The position numbers and the translations under genes are program-made. From Micromussa lordhowensis (taxonomy: Eukaryota; Cnidaria; Anthozoa; Scleractinia; Lobophylliidae): a stretch of 64,000 nt of DNA. Positions 22,650 through 35,679 of the stretch are shown here, piece by piece (within the stretch, counting starts at the first letter, position 1; each line of letters begins with the position of its first letter). The DNA lies in contig OZ026605.1 of assembly GCA_964020085.1 (NCBI GenBank), positions 26,785,998 to 26,849,997 on the forward strand, given 5' to 3'. The notes beneath the pieces are model-generated. The model worked only from the letters and a program-made list of their open reading frames with translations. It was not told the DNA's origin and searched no databases.

Positions 22650-24488
22650 CCATAGGCTTAATATGGGAGCTGCACGCTCCCAGTGCTGGGCTCCTGGTAA
22701 AACTGACATTCGAAAAAAATATTGAAAACATGGCCGCCTTTCAAGGTCTTCTACCGACAATTCTGCTTCTTTCTTCTACATACTGCATGTAGTGGCAAAT
22801 GAAAAAGGTCGATAGGACAACGACCACACGTAGACATCACATACGGATGTCAGAGAAATATGGTATCACAAAGGACTATTAATTAAGCAAATGGAAAATT
22901 CTCAGATCACAATTTACGAGGGAACAAGCTCTGGGACAACAAAAGAGAAGTCTCCCCCCAGACTTCTTTAGAAGTCAGTTTATCATAATGCGCATGCATG
23001 ACCCTTTGTTTTCGGAAACAAGGTTCCCACGTTTAGCCACTGCCTGGGGCAGCAAAAACATTTTGTTTGCCTCCCGCTAGTTTAGCCACCCCGGAAATAT
23101 AACAAGAAACAATGTTTCGAGACAGTGTTTCCCTGTAAGTGAATTCCGGACATTAATGCAAAATATTTATTCCAATAAAAACAGTCAACCAAGGTTTAGT
23201 TGTTTGAATTAATTTATTAACTCATACTTAGTATGAAAAGCATTTTCCTCAACAGCAGTTGAAATGTCTTAATTATAACTTTGACCCAGCACCAACGAGT
23301 TAATACACCACCCTCTGAAACAAACGTGCTTGTTCCTTCAACGAACGTAACATTCAACAGTTTCTGTCAAGATTTTGTTTTTTGAAGGTCTGTCGATAGA
23401 CTGATCGATAATGCTCACATTTTGCCTGCTCGGCCCCGTCCAAGCTACGCCGGTGAAATTTTAAAACGCAAGATTACTTCCATGGTTAGGCCTACCGTCC
23501 ACACCAAGTTTTCCTCAAACACAAATTCAAAAGGACCGGTGATTGCCGCGTTTTCAAATTTCTCCGGCGTAATATATAAAATCTTTCAAACCGAAACAAC
23601 TAATTTTTGTAAATCATTGCAAATAGTTGCTGTTCAGTCTTTCACCATATATTAAGACCGCTTACCACACTTTCTTTCCCTGGGCTGCGTTTCTCTGAAA
23701 ATCCAAAATTGGAGTCATAATTCACGATCAAGATCATCATAGGAGCCGAACAATCCACTCTGGGAAAGGATTCTTCGGTTCCTACGATGCACCATGATCC
23801 GAGTGATCTTGGTTAGTAAAGAAACCCAAAATCCGTTTTGGATTTAAGAACTGATTTAAAGTTGGATTTTAAACACACTCCTTCTACCTAAGCCCCGATA
23901 TTTCGCTACGGTCAATCCATTTCAGGTCATGTGGGCAGCGGCTACGCCACCGACAGCGATACAGCAACTAGGCAGAGGAGCTCTGGGAACTAGGCAATGG
24001 TTTCATCAAGTAACAGAACACTGTCAGAAGCAATTGATGGCTTCCTTGTTGAATTAGTCAATCACAAAAACAGTTCCTTTGAACCAAGCAAACAAAACGT
24101 CATTGGTAAAAACTCCATTTTGCTCCCTCCCATTGTCAACACACCTCCCCCGAAAAAACACATGTATTGAAAATTGTTTCTAATCATAATCGTTTCATAT
24201 TTCCCAATATTCTCGATTTATAGTTAACTTTAAATATTAATATCATACATATTTAGGTAACTTTACAGATAGGGAATTAAAACCCAACTTCAGTCATCTC
24301 TTTATGGTTCAAAAAGTTGCAAGACCCGTCACGTACAACTGATGATCATGAAATTTTAACACTTCAACATTTCAGTCCGTTTGCCTCATAGCTGCCAATG
24401 TGGAGATGTCACTTCGTTCTTTTGTTCACTGAGGAAGGTTAGAGACCTCTTAGAATCCCCGGGACGATCATTCAGTGAGATCACATGA
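22650..24488. other. Intergenic; repeats, no gene seen
   Basis: The stretch between the eRF3 upstream MITEs and the 3' end of the EXS gene has no recognisable coding exon. A diverged copy of the element seen at 26962-27244 lies at about 23692-23880 (GGATTCTTCGGTTCCTACGA, GCACCATGATCCGAGTGATC). The 3' UTR of the EXS gene should run leftwards from 24488; no canonical AATAAA was found close by. Confidence 0.5.
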
Positions 24489-24728
24489 TCATTCATCTGT
24501 TTCTTGAGACTCGGTATCTTCGTCGTATTCTCTAAGCTCTTCTTCACTATGATCGACTGCTCCTTTTAATCTGCTCAAATGCTCGTTTTCCACTCGTAGG
24601 AAATTCCAGATGAATCGCCTGCAAAGAAAACACAGATTCTAACTAAAACACGAAAAGAAGCTAGTTTGTTTTCTGGTTGCATAAAATTGTCGTTCGATTG
24701 GTTGGGTTGATCAATAAATAATAAATAG

Positions 24729-24821
<93 letters not shown>

Positions 24822-27800
24822 GGTACTCACTTTTTGACCAGTTGGCAAATTACAGAGACCATAGAGGAGTTAAATTCAGGCCCACTAAACACGAATCCAT
24901 CCATCCAAATTTTATTTTATTTTTCTTATTCTACTGAAACTGTTCAACCAAATATAAAGGCATGCACGCGCAGTCATCCGAAAATTGTTTTTCCTCCGTT
25001 GTTAATAATTGTTAGCTCTTGAGTGATTACATGTACTTCAAGAGTTTTTGCTACAACAAGAATTGGGTTAAGCTTCCTTACCTGAATACTTCCAACACGG
25101 CCAGTAAAGCAGTCAACACTTCTGAATGAAAGAGCCCCGCTTCACCAACTGATATGGTTAGGACCCAAGACAAGCGAAGAAAAAGGTCGCTAACAACAGC
25201 GAAGTAGTAGAAACCCTGTAGAAAAGAAAACAAAAAGTAAAAGCACAAACTTGTTATACTAATCTCACTAAGCAAGGAAAGATGAGAAAGATTTCACTAC
25301 TTTAACAAAAAAATTCAAAAGTTGGTTTAAACAGAGGCTGTTTAAAGTGGAAAACAATCACTAAAATACTCATTAAATTTAATTAAGTTTTGCAATTTAC
25401 ATGCGTTGTGTTAAGCTTCAAAGAATTTCCCTAAATTCAAAATAAATTGATTATAAAATTATTAGTAGGATTTTGCTTGTTTCCGTTTCTGTCCAGTTTG
25501 GTCAGCATGAAGCTACCGCCATAGGTATGGTGACAAATTTTGTTTCACGTTGCAGCCGTTACTTGAGTCGCCACACAATGCTTCTGTGGTGGTGAAGTGA
25601 ACATGCATAACAACCGAAAAATGTGAAGGGGACAACCACTTACCAAGTGTTTGAAAAGAAGCTTTGCTCTTAGGAATCCGTGATTCGGATCCATTAGTCC
25701 CCAGTCCATTCTCACATCCCAAACATAAGTGTAACATGTGCTTACTAATGCCGAAAATATCCAGAACAGGAAGTAGAAATCTGTTTTGTGTTTACCAGTA
25801 TTCTCTGTCAGTAAACAAACAAAATTTGATCAGTTGACTGAAACAAACATAAAAGATGGAAACTGTAGTCTCTTTTTAAGATGACCATGATCAAAGGCTG
25901 GAGGCAGGTTTTCTTTTTATTTTGAGATTCTAGTCAAGATGAAGTTGAAGCATGTGCAAGGAGATATAAAATACTTGCTGAATGCAGAACGGTTCTCATT
26001 TCTCTCAAACAAATGAGTTTCTTTGCTTTTTCAATGCTCCACACATGCACACAGGAACAGTATTGCTTTAACAAATGGCACAATGTGCAACAACCTCTTT
26101 TTCATTTTAAGTTCAAAATGTTTTACTAAATCAGCAAGATACTCAGGTAAAGTATTGAACTTTGACTCTAATAGCTTTAAAGCACAATTATTTAGTTTTG
26201 TCATTTCAACACACCACCATCAACACTTCTTGCACTTTTATTTATTTTTCACTAGAATCTTAATCTATGAGGAACTCAACCATCACAAATGGAAGTTTCA
26301 AGGTAGAATTTGTCAGTCTTGTGATTAATGAAGCTACTTAACACTGTCCTTTTACATACAAAACTGCATTTTTTGCTGATACCTTTGTTAGTTGTTGCCA
26401 CTGTAGAGAAGAAGACAACAAAGAATGTGGTGGCATATTTTCCAGCATTGGCAATATGTGGAAATTTCTGTTTGGTATCATTGTATCTGCGCAGACTTTG
26501 TGCAAAGCGCCACCAGGCAGGAAGGCAAGCAATCAGTGGTCTTAGTCCGTAGAGTTTACTACCACATTGATTGCGATCTAGAAAAGAAAGAAAAACATTA
26601 GAAAATGCTTCCTGATAGCTATTATCAATACTCTAAGAGTAAGTTTCATAAGAAAACAAACTCTCTTCGTGTGCTTTATTTTCCTCTGCTGGATATGTCC
26701 AGATGGGATTTTGAGCGTTAGCAATTATTAATGCTTGAAATGTCAGCTTAATAAACTTGCTGCAGCAGTTAATTGATTTTTTTCACTAGAAGTTATAAGC
26801 AGACCAACAGTTTCTTTAGAAACCAACACCTCTCTAGAGCTCCAAGGGGGTGAAGAATAAATGAACGAAGTAGACTGGAATAATTCTAAATGTAGTGTTA
26901 CTAACGAGATTAAAAGTACAGTTGTTTGATGGTCTTATCACCTTCGTTTGACGGTGAGTGAGGGTGCATTTCTTTAAGGTAATCTAAGATTAGATTCTTA
27001 AATCTCAATAAATCCAAAAAAGGATTTTGTGTTTCTTTACTATACAGATTAATCCAAAAGCACTTGGATCATGGTGCGTCGAAGGAACCAAAGAATACAT
27101 TCTAGAATGGATTCTTTGGTTCCTTTGATGCACCATGACCCGAGTGATCTTGGATTAATCCGTTAAGTAAAGAAACGCAAAATCCGTTTTCGGATTTATC
27201 AAGAGTTAGGAATATAATCTTGGATTTTCTTAAGAAACGCACCCTTGGAGATGTATCAAACTCAGTGAATGTGAAAGAGAGAATAATATGAGCCAAACAA
27301 AAACAAAATTCTGCCGATGGCACTTGATCTCACCTTGAACAGAGTAAAAATCAAGTGCATAAAAACAGGACAGATACTCCATGTCAAGTATGGCAACAAC
27401 CAGGCTGTTCAACTGGTCTGCGAGCCAGAAGTCTGCGAATGCGACATGGTGGAATGGCGCAGTCAACACTCTCCACTGACAAGTAAAAAAATGTAAAGAA
27501 AAAAAACTCAGTGTATGCTATTTCACAAATAAGATTTTCACAATAATTTGGGCAGGTAGAAAATCACACAAATGGGTGTAGTTGAATGTAATGTAAACAT
27601 GAACCCCAACTTGAAAATCATGTGCTACTTACCAGCGCCTTAAGAAGCCAGAACCTCGCGTGTCTGAAACAAACATTCAGTGTATTTATAGCGAATATCA
27701 AGAAGAAACACGACAATGCTAATGGATGGGTGTAGCTGGCAATTCCAAACTGGTCTGAGAAAAGGAAGACCACAGCACTTGCACCCCATATAACAAAAAA

Positions 27801-30589
27801 GAATATGGCCATCTGTAGAGAGAGAGAGAGAGAACATTAAATAAACAGATGTGCAATAAACCATGTCTAAACTGAAAAGATTAGCTTCACGTTCTAATCT
27901 GGAAATGGTTGCATTACATGTATGTTAGTAACTTCCACTGAAAGAGAGTCTTATAATAGCGTTTACAGCAAGAGAAGAAGGGGAAAATTTGCCACTGATT
28001 TTATATTTTTCCCCTCTAATCCTTATATCAATTTATTACAACAATAAAAAAATCCTTGTTGACAGCAAATACAAATACAGTGGAATCCCAATTTCTCAAA
28101 CCTTCATATTTTCAAACCTCCTAATATAATACACTGTAATTAATTAACCCTGATTTCTCAAGTGGCACTCCACTGTACTCTCTTAAAATAATGTCAAAAC
28201 AGCTGAAGACAGAGGGTCAACCAATTCCAAAGTGACCAAGTGTGTTTCTTCACAAAATGTTCCAATAATGAGATAATTGCCAATTATAAACTGCACCAAC
28301 TATCCTAAATGCAAGTTGCATACATTGTAACTGATCTTACCTCCAACACTCGTAGAGGGCAGAGATGTTTCTTTAAATCACAGATATGGGCGTGGTTAAT
28401 CCCCACATACATCCAGCCATACAGATTGATTCCAAACAGAAACAGTTCCAGTATGAACAGAAACAGTCCTCTGTACATACGGAATGCAGGCTCCCACTGG
28501 ATGTCTTTGTCAGCTTTGATGGCTGTAAAGGCAAATAAGAAATCCAAAAATAATTAATTAATTCAGACAATAGTAACGGCAAAGATTAGAATTTGCACCC
28601 TCTTTTCAAAAGGGCCTACTCAACTAGTCCTGGCCTATTCTTATGAATCAGCAATTTGTTCCTATATTAATTAAGTTTCACTAGTTTAAGTTTGAGCTGA
28701 GAACAATTTTTTGTTAGTTAAAAGAGTTATGTGGTAGAATCTTGATTTTTCGAACCTCCAAGGGAAATGAAATTTGGTTTGAAAAATTAGTAGGTTGAGA
28801 GATGGGTGTAAAATTATAGTAATCAGCTGATTGGTGATCCACTGAGGGGAGGGAAATGACTTTTGTTGGAGAAGTTTGAAAAATTAAGGGGTTTGAAAAA
28901 TCAAGGTTGTTCTGTAATTTATGTCCCTTAGAGTAGGTTTAACCTAGTTTACAGTTTACTTTGGGCCTGCCAAGGTCAAAAAATAAAAATAACTGTCCCA
29001 CCCAAATAAGTGCCTTTATCCAAGAAGAGCCCTTCTTCAGACCGCCAAAATTTATAAGTGCCCCAATTGAGTGCACACAATAACTGACAGACAGAAATTT
29101 CTGCATTAAATCTTCCTTAATCTTTACACAGACCAAAATAGGCCTAAGGTCCACAGAGCCCTTGTGTGGGACTACAGGATTCAGTTTCTCCCTCGTTCCC
29201 TATTAATAAATTCCACTGTTCCCTTGTTTGTCAAAGTTCCCTTTAATAGCAGAGATCCATGTTGTATCTCTTGTTTCCTCAAATTAATCCCAAAAATATC
29301 CCTCGTTCCCAAATAAAATGGTCATGTTCCCTAGGCTTGTTCCCCAAAATCCCTGGGAGCCCCTCCCCGGCCCCACTCCACCAATGGTGTATAGGTTACT
29401 TCTGTTTGCTTCATTGACAAAGGCTTTAGAGTCAGTACCTATTTACCTAGCTAGCACATTACATTTATTGTTCCAGCCTTGTGGTAGCAGGATAACAATT
29501 GTTATTTGTGTCACCGTGGAGAGAAAGGCACCAAGCTGGTGGGCAAGAATTTCCACATGTACCTCTGAATTTATAGTTTTACGAAATGATGATCAACTTC
29601 ATACCTGCTATAATCAACACAGTAAATAACACAAAGAACATGCCACTTAGAAGACCAAGGCGAAATATCAGCCAAAATTTGAAGTATGGCTGAAACAAAA
29701 AATGACCACATTTTAGCCACAATATATCTTTCATTTTAAAAGACATGAGACACCATCACAATTATTGTGAATGCATTTTTCCCAGAATTTAATAGAGCCT
29801 GAAAATAAGCAAGGTCTGAAGGGTATTTGAATCCATGACTTGGGCAGATCTAGGCAGTTCGCGTTCCACATTTAAAGAACCTCAGAATGCCAGGAAATAC
29901 TGTTTCCTAGGACCTAACTTTTAAAAATTTTCAGGGGGAGGATGCCAATGAAACACCCTACAGGGGACTGCCTTCATTGGTCTGTATCTCGAAACCACTT
30001 CTCTAAAATCCTGTATCTACCCCACCATGGCTGATACAATAATGGCAGAGTGGTCTGAGTGACTGAGAGTGACTGGGCTATCAAGCCAACTGGGAGCTGG
30101 TAATGTGCATTTCTAACTTACTATTAAGTATCTCAACAAACCATACCTCTGTATCTGACTTTGTTTCATCTGAGACATTTTCAGCTTCTGTCTTCTGATG
30201 GTAGCTCTGATCTGTCATCTCCACATCAACTTCACATCCCTTGTATTTGATAAGATTGATAAAATACATGAATGAGCTACCCTTGAATCAGACCCATGCC
30301 TTTTACTAACTCTTGTTTCAATTAACTTTTCATTTGACTGCTGCAGCAAAAATCAGAGTACCGGTAATTATTTAAACAAAATAATCAAAAACTTGCTCTA
30401 AAACATTGTCATTTTGTTTCTTTTATTATTGATGAAGAAAGAAAACCTCTTATAGGAGTTCAAGTGACTGTTTCAATTTTCTTCCCAATTTATTGGCAGC
30501 TAAAGATCAAACAAGTGTTAATAACTGTCCAGTAGCTTTTCGGTGAATTTGTGACGGGATCAAAAACTCAAAATATGATAGCTAATTAA

Positions 30590-30663
<74 letters not shown>

Positions 30664-30664
30664 A

Positions 30665-30701
<37 letters not shown>

Positions 30702-30846
30702 TTTTATTAAAAACGCCCTCAAAATATAGAAAACTAGACTACAATTAAAATAAAAAGGCCCAAAAAATCATGCATACGCTCACCATTTTTGTAGATCATG
30801 GTATAATGGCTCATATACCATGATGGCTAAGCCAATGAAAACTCTC

Positions 30847-30880
<34 letters not shown>

Positions 30881-32437
30881 TTCGCAATATGTAAATTTTG
30901 CCTTGAAGCCTGATGCATTTTCATTCCCAGAAATGTCCTTTGTTTTTCCAACCATGCTTCATACAAAGAAACTTACAGGAATGAATAACAACAAGACACA
31001 TGTGTGGGTAATATGTACTCGCATTTAAACACATATGGCCATTTGTGTACAAAAAAATATAAAAGCTTTCATTTGATTAAAGGCGTACGTCGGAAATAAC
31101 GATCTACGGTTAGCTCTGGTTTCTTTCATGTAAGTTAAGGTGATGTCGTTTCGTTTCGTTCCGTTCGTAGACGTTTCGGCCGCTGTTTCGGTCGTTTCGT
31201 TCCGTTGTTCTAGGATTTAGTACGCGTCTAAAGAGATTTTGTTTTGTTTTCAGATGCACACCCTTTCATATCGAAATGTTGGCCTTGAGAGTTCAGACAA
31301 AAGAATTTATTTCATACGTATTTTATACAAAGCAGTTATTACGCAGTTCTTTACAAAATGTTGATTCGCAAGGGCAGGTATGTTTTGCAGGTTGCAGGTT
31401 GCAGGTTGAAAAATGGACTTTTAAGTCTGAGTTAGTCTACTTAGCACTTCGGTTAGCCTGAATAGCACTCCGGTTAGCCTAAATTAGCTTAGGTTGCTTG
31501 CGGTTAGCCTTTATACTGGGGTTTATTCGACTTTAACTCGAATAAACACGTCGTTTCAACCTGCAACCTGCAACCTGCAACCTGCAAAACATACCTGCCG
31601 GATTCGCAATTAATTTTGGGTTGACTCAGCGTAAGAAATATTTCAGTTGAGATGCCCTGACCTTTTTACTGACTTGCCTATAAGCTTTAATTTATTTGAA
31701 CGATTTCTGCCTTCAACTAATACTTTAACTCCTTCATTCCTAATTCAAATCATCCATATTTAAGTTATATAAGCTTATATCTTTGAAGTTAGTACTAACA
31801 GAGAATTGAAATAAGTTACGTAAAACTAATACATCTTATTGGACCCCTGTTGATAATCGGTATCATCTCCTTTCCGCTTTCTTAAATTAGAGAAATTTTT
31901 GCTGCATTAATAAGCTTAAATTAGGTGTTTCATAGATACTGTTAGGAGCTGGCGAAAATTGTCGTAGGGCTCGAAGGGGCATAAATTAAGCTTAATTTTA
32001 AATTCAAAACAAGGCCAAATCACGTCTGCACTAAGTGAAAGCGTAACGGGAATTTAATCTGCGTCGTCGCATTTAACTCACATATAAGCTTATGCATCTT
32101 GCACCTCGACGTGGCATTCGAAACAGTATATTTTTAGAAGCTCCTGGTTCGAAAATTAGAAACAGCACAGACGAAACGAGGAAGAAATCGCAATGTGTTT
32201 CAAGCGTCATGGCCTCTTTTCATATTCAAATTTATGAGCAAGGTATTTAAATAGTGGTGTTGGGTCGCTCGGTAAAAGGGTAAAAGCCATGAACATTTGA
32301 TATCAACGGATGAAACTTTAACTTACCTGATAAGTTGGAACTCTTGCGTAAGCACGACTTGAAGCTTTCGCCCGCTTCTTTTCTTTAGAGTCGGCCTCCA
32401 AGCTTTGCACGACCATCATCAACGCTTTGAAATGCAT
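24489..32437 (-). CDS. EXS-domain membrane protein, XPR1/ERD1-like putative phosphate exporter without SPX domain, 10 exons, 470 aa
   Basis: XPR1 (SLC53A1) exports inorganic phosphate across the plasma membrane; the yeast EXS-only relative Erd1 acts in the Golgi. Exons, from the 5' end: 32327-32437, 30147-30239, 29605-29689, 28341-28522, 27633-27812, 27334-27475, 26383-26577, 25644-25804, 25082-25215, 24489-24618; all phases join with GT/AG. The EXS signature is clear: [77 protein letters not shown]. About eight hydrophobic segments are visible. The C-terminus is acidic ([18 protein letters not shown]), as in XPR1. The first 68 residues are short, charged and not SPX-like, so the protein is about 225 residues shorter than human XPR1. 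An SPX part further upstream is not excluded, but no such exon was found in 32438-38000. The ATG at 32437 is the first in-frame Met of exon 1. The substrate and location are inferred from the family. Confidence 0.88.
24728..24822. repeat. (AAT)n microsatellite
   Basis: About 30 uninterrupted AAT trinucleotides in the last intron of the EXS gene. Confidence 0.95.
26962..27244. mobile_element. MITE with ends GGGTGCRTTTCTT
   Basis: GGGTGCATTTCTTTAAG at the left is mirrored by CTTAAGAAACGCACCC at the right. Inside, a strong inverted core (GGAACCAAAGAAT / ATTCTTTGGTTCC, CATGGTGCG / GCACCATG) surrounds CATTCTAGAATG. A related copy is near 23692-23880. It lies in an intron of the EXS gene. Confidence 0.75.
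28078..28175. mobile_element. Short Tc1/mariner-type MITE
   Basis: CAGTGGAATCCC at the left and an imperfect mirror GGCACTCCACTG at the right, with TA on both sides. The interior is short and AT-rich. A relative with weaker ends may lie at about 28730-28915 (TTTTTCGAACCTCC, GGGGTTTGAAAAATCAAG). Confidence 0.55.
30588..30704. mobile_element. MITE, AACAATTATTCCA family, copy 2
   Basis: AACAATTATTCCATGAGCGC is mirrored by GCGCGAGTGGAATAATTGTT. GTTGGATATGAGATGAT and its complement lie inside, around GGCGCGTAGCGCC. Same family as 6188-6302. TTAA stands next to the left end and near the right end. Confidence 0.75.
31372..31600. mobile_element. 229-bp element whose inverted ends are GCAGGTT tandem repeats, 9-bp TSD
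   Basis: The left end GGGCAGGTATGTTTTGCAGG continues with three GCAGGTT units. The right end is its mirror with four AACCTGC units, ending CATACCTGCCG. GATTCGCAA is duplicated perfectly at 31363-31371 and 31601-31609. The centre has GGTTAGCC minisatellite-like units (TCGGTTAGCCTGAATAGCAC). No coding capacity. It lies in the large first intron of the EXS gene. Confidence 0.85.
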
Positions 32438-35066
32438 GGTGATCGTTGGCTGAATGATTTGATCAGTGGAAATGTTCAAAATAATGCGAACGGGAAACTA
32501 TTATGCAATCAAGATCACGGCACTGAATGAGTTTCATCAAGGGACTTATTATTTCTTTAGTTGTCGTTTCTACAATGCTGTACATTGGAAAAGAAGAGAT
32601 AGAGAAGAAAAAGCGCAGTGAAAGCAGAGCCGAAGGTGTGCAAGAAGAACCTGCATAATCTGGGCAAAAACAAAGCGTATTTGTTTTCACTTGTCAGTCA
32701 CATGGTTGAAACTAGCCAATAGTAGGGCGAGCATACGAGGTGTATTGTTTGACCGGAAAGCCGGCGGAAAACTGGGCGGAAAGCCTTGGCATAGACCCCG
32801 GGAAAAGTAAACAAGTTACAGTGAACAAAAGGCTTATCTATAAGCTATTTGAAAGGTTTTGGTAGGCTAAGTAAAACAATGTATTATTCCCAAGGTTAGC
32901 AAGATTTGTGTATATAAATAGAACGCAAACCAACCAGATTGCTCTTTTGGCAATGTTTTATAATTAATTTTCTAAGTATTGGACCAGGCACTGAGCCGAA
33001 TGAGGTTTTCTTGTAGCTCTATATGGATTGCGTTTTCGAAAAAGTGAACTTACACGCAAAAAAAAACCTTTTCCAAAACTTTCTTTACCGCCGGTCCTTC
33101 TAATCCAGAGCTTTTTTTCACCCGGGAGCATACCTACCAGGGAGCCCGTGCGTGGGAGAGATCATTTACCGGATATCAAACCGGTGACCAAAGAGAAAAG
33201 AGATAATCTTCTCCTCAAAGTCCCTGGACATCATTTATATGCACTTTTTTGTTTTGCAAAATCTTCTTTTTCCAAGCACATCGAGGCTAAAACAAAACAT
33301 TTTGATAAGAATATATCCAAGCATGAAAAGCATTGTAAATTCACTTTTTTTCTCTAACATAACCAAGGTCAACCAACTTAATCGGAAAGCAAGGAAAAGC
33401 GGAAAAGCACGTGCAACGCAATGTAACACGATATAGACACCAAATATCAATTTGACAGCTCAAGTCCCGGTCCGTTTTATTTTTAAAAGTGAAATGCACG
33501 TTCTATTCCTTGAAGTCTAAGAATGTGTAAAAGAATATTTCCAGCTTAAAGTCGACAGAAAAGAAGAATATCTAACCTGGGCATGAAAAATATAGATTCT
33601 TGAATTTAAAGATTTAAAAAAGAGTGTACGTGCCGATATGAGGCGAGGACACAAACGTCATTTTTACAGGTCAAACATTAATAACACGAATTCGATGAGT
33701 ACATTATTTTCACCTTCCGACCACACGAACTCTCTCTTTTTTTTTACCCTTATTATATGTGTCCTGTCGTTTACTCTATTGGCTCCGGCTTTCTATAATA
33801 TTTCACTGTGCGGTAGTTGGGAGTTTTTCAAAATTTGCCGATATTTAAAGGGTCTTTAAATATATATTGCGTGACTAAATATCGGCGATTAGGCTGAGGG
33901 CGGGAGATGACTGACATTTCAGGCTACCCTGTCATGGTCGGTCATGTCTTCTTCGCGTACCTAGAAGTTTCCTTTTCGGGCTTCTATCTCGCTTCTATCG
34001 GGCTTTCCCTTGGAAAAAAGGGAACTAAAAAAATCCCAAAATTCAAAGATCGACGCGATGTGGCCTATTTTCATCCTTTAGAGCCTCCGATTCGTGTATC
34101 ACTGGGGTCCAGAAGGCCGAATCCAAGGCCAACGGGGCAGCCCGGGAGGGGGGAGTTGAGGGATGCTGGGTTGGGAAGTATTTGTTGCATGACAGGCCGC
34201 CCAAGCTGAGATAATCTTACGTAATAAGCGTTCGTGCCAAAAATATAAGAGTTTGTATGGGAACCTTTACGATCGGTCTATGAAGCAGTAATGCCGGTAC
34301 ATTCTACGGTGCATAACTTGTCATTTGTTCCCTCGCTCGCCGATCCTAAAATCGCCTTTTAAGACCTATTAAGTTGACAGACAGCAAGCAATACAGCATC
34401 TAGGAAAGATAAGGAGACTTTTTGTATTGTTGAGAACTTGCCAGTATTTCAACTCCGTTGACCGATTACTTAAGTTCAAATTTAACGTTAATGTTAGCCT
34501 TGACCGATTTTTACGCAAGGTGATCATGTGACAAATTGAACGTCTCCGATTGGACCGTGTTAGAAATGCATGCTGTTGATTCTGCTTTGAGAGAAAGCCA
34601 ACTCATACTCCAACTCTGAAGAGTTCCAAAAAATGTTTGTGGCCAGCGCCTATTTATCATCCTTTTATTTTCATTATTTTATCGGCTCATCCTCGGTGTA
34701 AGAACCTGTAGCACCCACCAGTGACGTAAAACAAAGAAGTCAAGATAACAGACCCTAACCCTAAATTAGGAATTATCACAAATGTTAAGAAAAGAGTAAA
34801 AATTTATAAGCAAAGGACGGATTCAGTTATTTCTCCAGACACTTTCCATGATGGAACGGTCAATTAAAGATTGCGTGACGAGCCCCAAGACTGTCCGATC
34901 GTGGAAAGACGTACCCTTCGAGACCCGGGGCCACAAGCCGTTTGTTGGGCTAGAGTATGTCGATACGGCGAGGAACTCAAAATAATCAGCGCTGAAAAGA
35001 ACAGAAGCCAGAAGAAGCTCCTCGCGTTTCTTTCCTACTTTTTGGCGCCGTTTTTTCCCTCCTAGT
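32438..35066. other. Intergenic region upstream of the EXS gene; no gene seen
   Basis: This stretch should hold the EXS gene promoter. The scattered open frames (33028-33357, 33907-34209 and others) have no protein-like composition or recognisable motif. No SPX-like exon was found here. Confidence 0.5.
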
Positions 35067-35219
35067 CCATTTCCGAGTTACCTAAAGCCTCTCTTTCAAA
35101 GTGAGGCCTGGTGCCCAACCATTCATATATTTGCATGTGAATGAAATCTCATTTTCATACGAAAGGATGAGCACCAAGACTCGCTTTTAGAAAGAGGCTA
35201 AAGGTAATTCGGAAATGGC
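35067..35219. mobile_element. MITE with ends CCATTTCCGARTTACC
   Basis: CCATTTCCGAGTTACCTAAA and GCCTCTCTTTC at the left are mirrored by GAAAGAGGCTAAAGGTAATT and CGGAAATGG at the right. The middle holds a partial inverted block (CATTTTCATACG). Intergenic. Confidence 0.7.
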
Positions 35220-35601
35220 CTATTGTGGATGGCTCCTTGAAGTAAGAATGGAGAACCACTGAAAAAACAAACGATGGTTGAATAAGCAGGTGTTTAATGA
35301 GCTGCATTATTTTTTGTAGACAAAATAGAAAAACTACTACGAGTTCACAGAGATCCTCGAGTCACAAATAGCGTTACTAACTAGCCGATATCTCTCTATG
35401 GAATGCTACATATTCCAAATTTTGTAGAAAAATATTTGCGAGATCACACTACCCTACTCCAAATTCTATTTTCCTGAGACAAAAAGCATTAAAAAAACTA
35501 GCACTTGACACGATTAATCAAAACCTAGTGGACTATAACCTGTCCTTAATCATTTTGAACCTCAAACTGCGTTCCTAATCATAAAATTTCAGATTATTAA
35601 T

Positions 35602-35679
35602 TCATGAGTCCATGCTGTCATCCATTGAAGTTGACGAGTGACTACGGCCAGAAGCAGAGAGCCCTCGGCTGAAGGAAGA
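35602..35679 (-). CDS. Candidate alternative terminal exon, Ser-rich 25-residue tail
   Basis: On the minus strand a good acceptor (CTCTCTGCAG) is followed by a frame SSFSRGLSASGRSHSSTSMD, then DSMDS and TGA. A Ser/Thr/Arg-rich stretch ending in acidic residues is what a non-helical tailpiece of a muscle myosin can look like. It lies 2.7 kb downstream of the myosin last exon on the same strand. To join in phase 0 it could follow the exon at 38870-39070 or an internal site in the last exon (the only in-phase GT noted, after TSRE, is weak). It may instead belong to another transcript or be chance. Unproven. Confidence 0.3.
   Translation of the reverse strand, partial: SSFSRGLSASGRSHSSTSMDDSMDS

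Noticed and set aside
33907..34209. 100-codon plus-strand frame in the intergenic region
   Set aside because: No motif and no exon-intron context; the composition changes abruptly along the frame.
34745..34765. Telomere-like CCCTAACCCTAA
   Set aside because: Only two units, internal and isolated; this is within chance for an AT-rich intergenic region.
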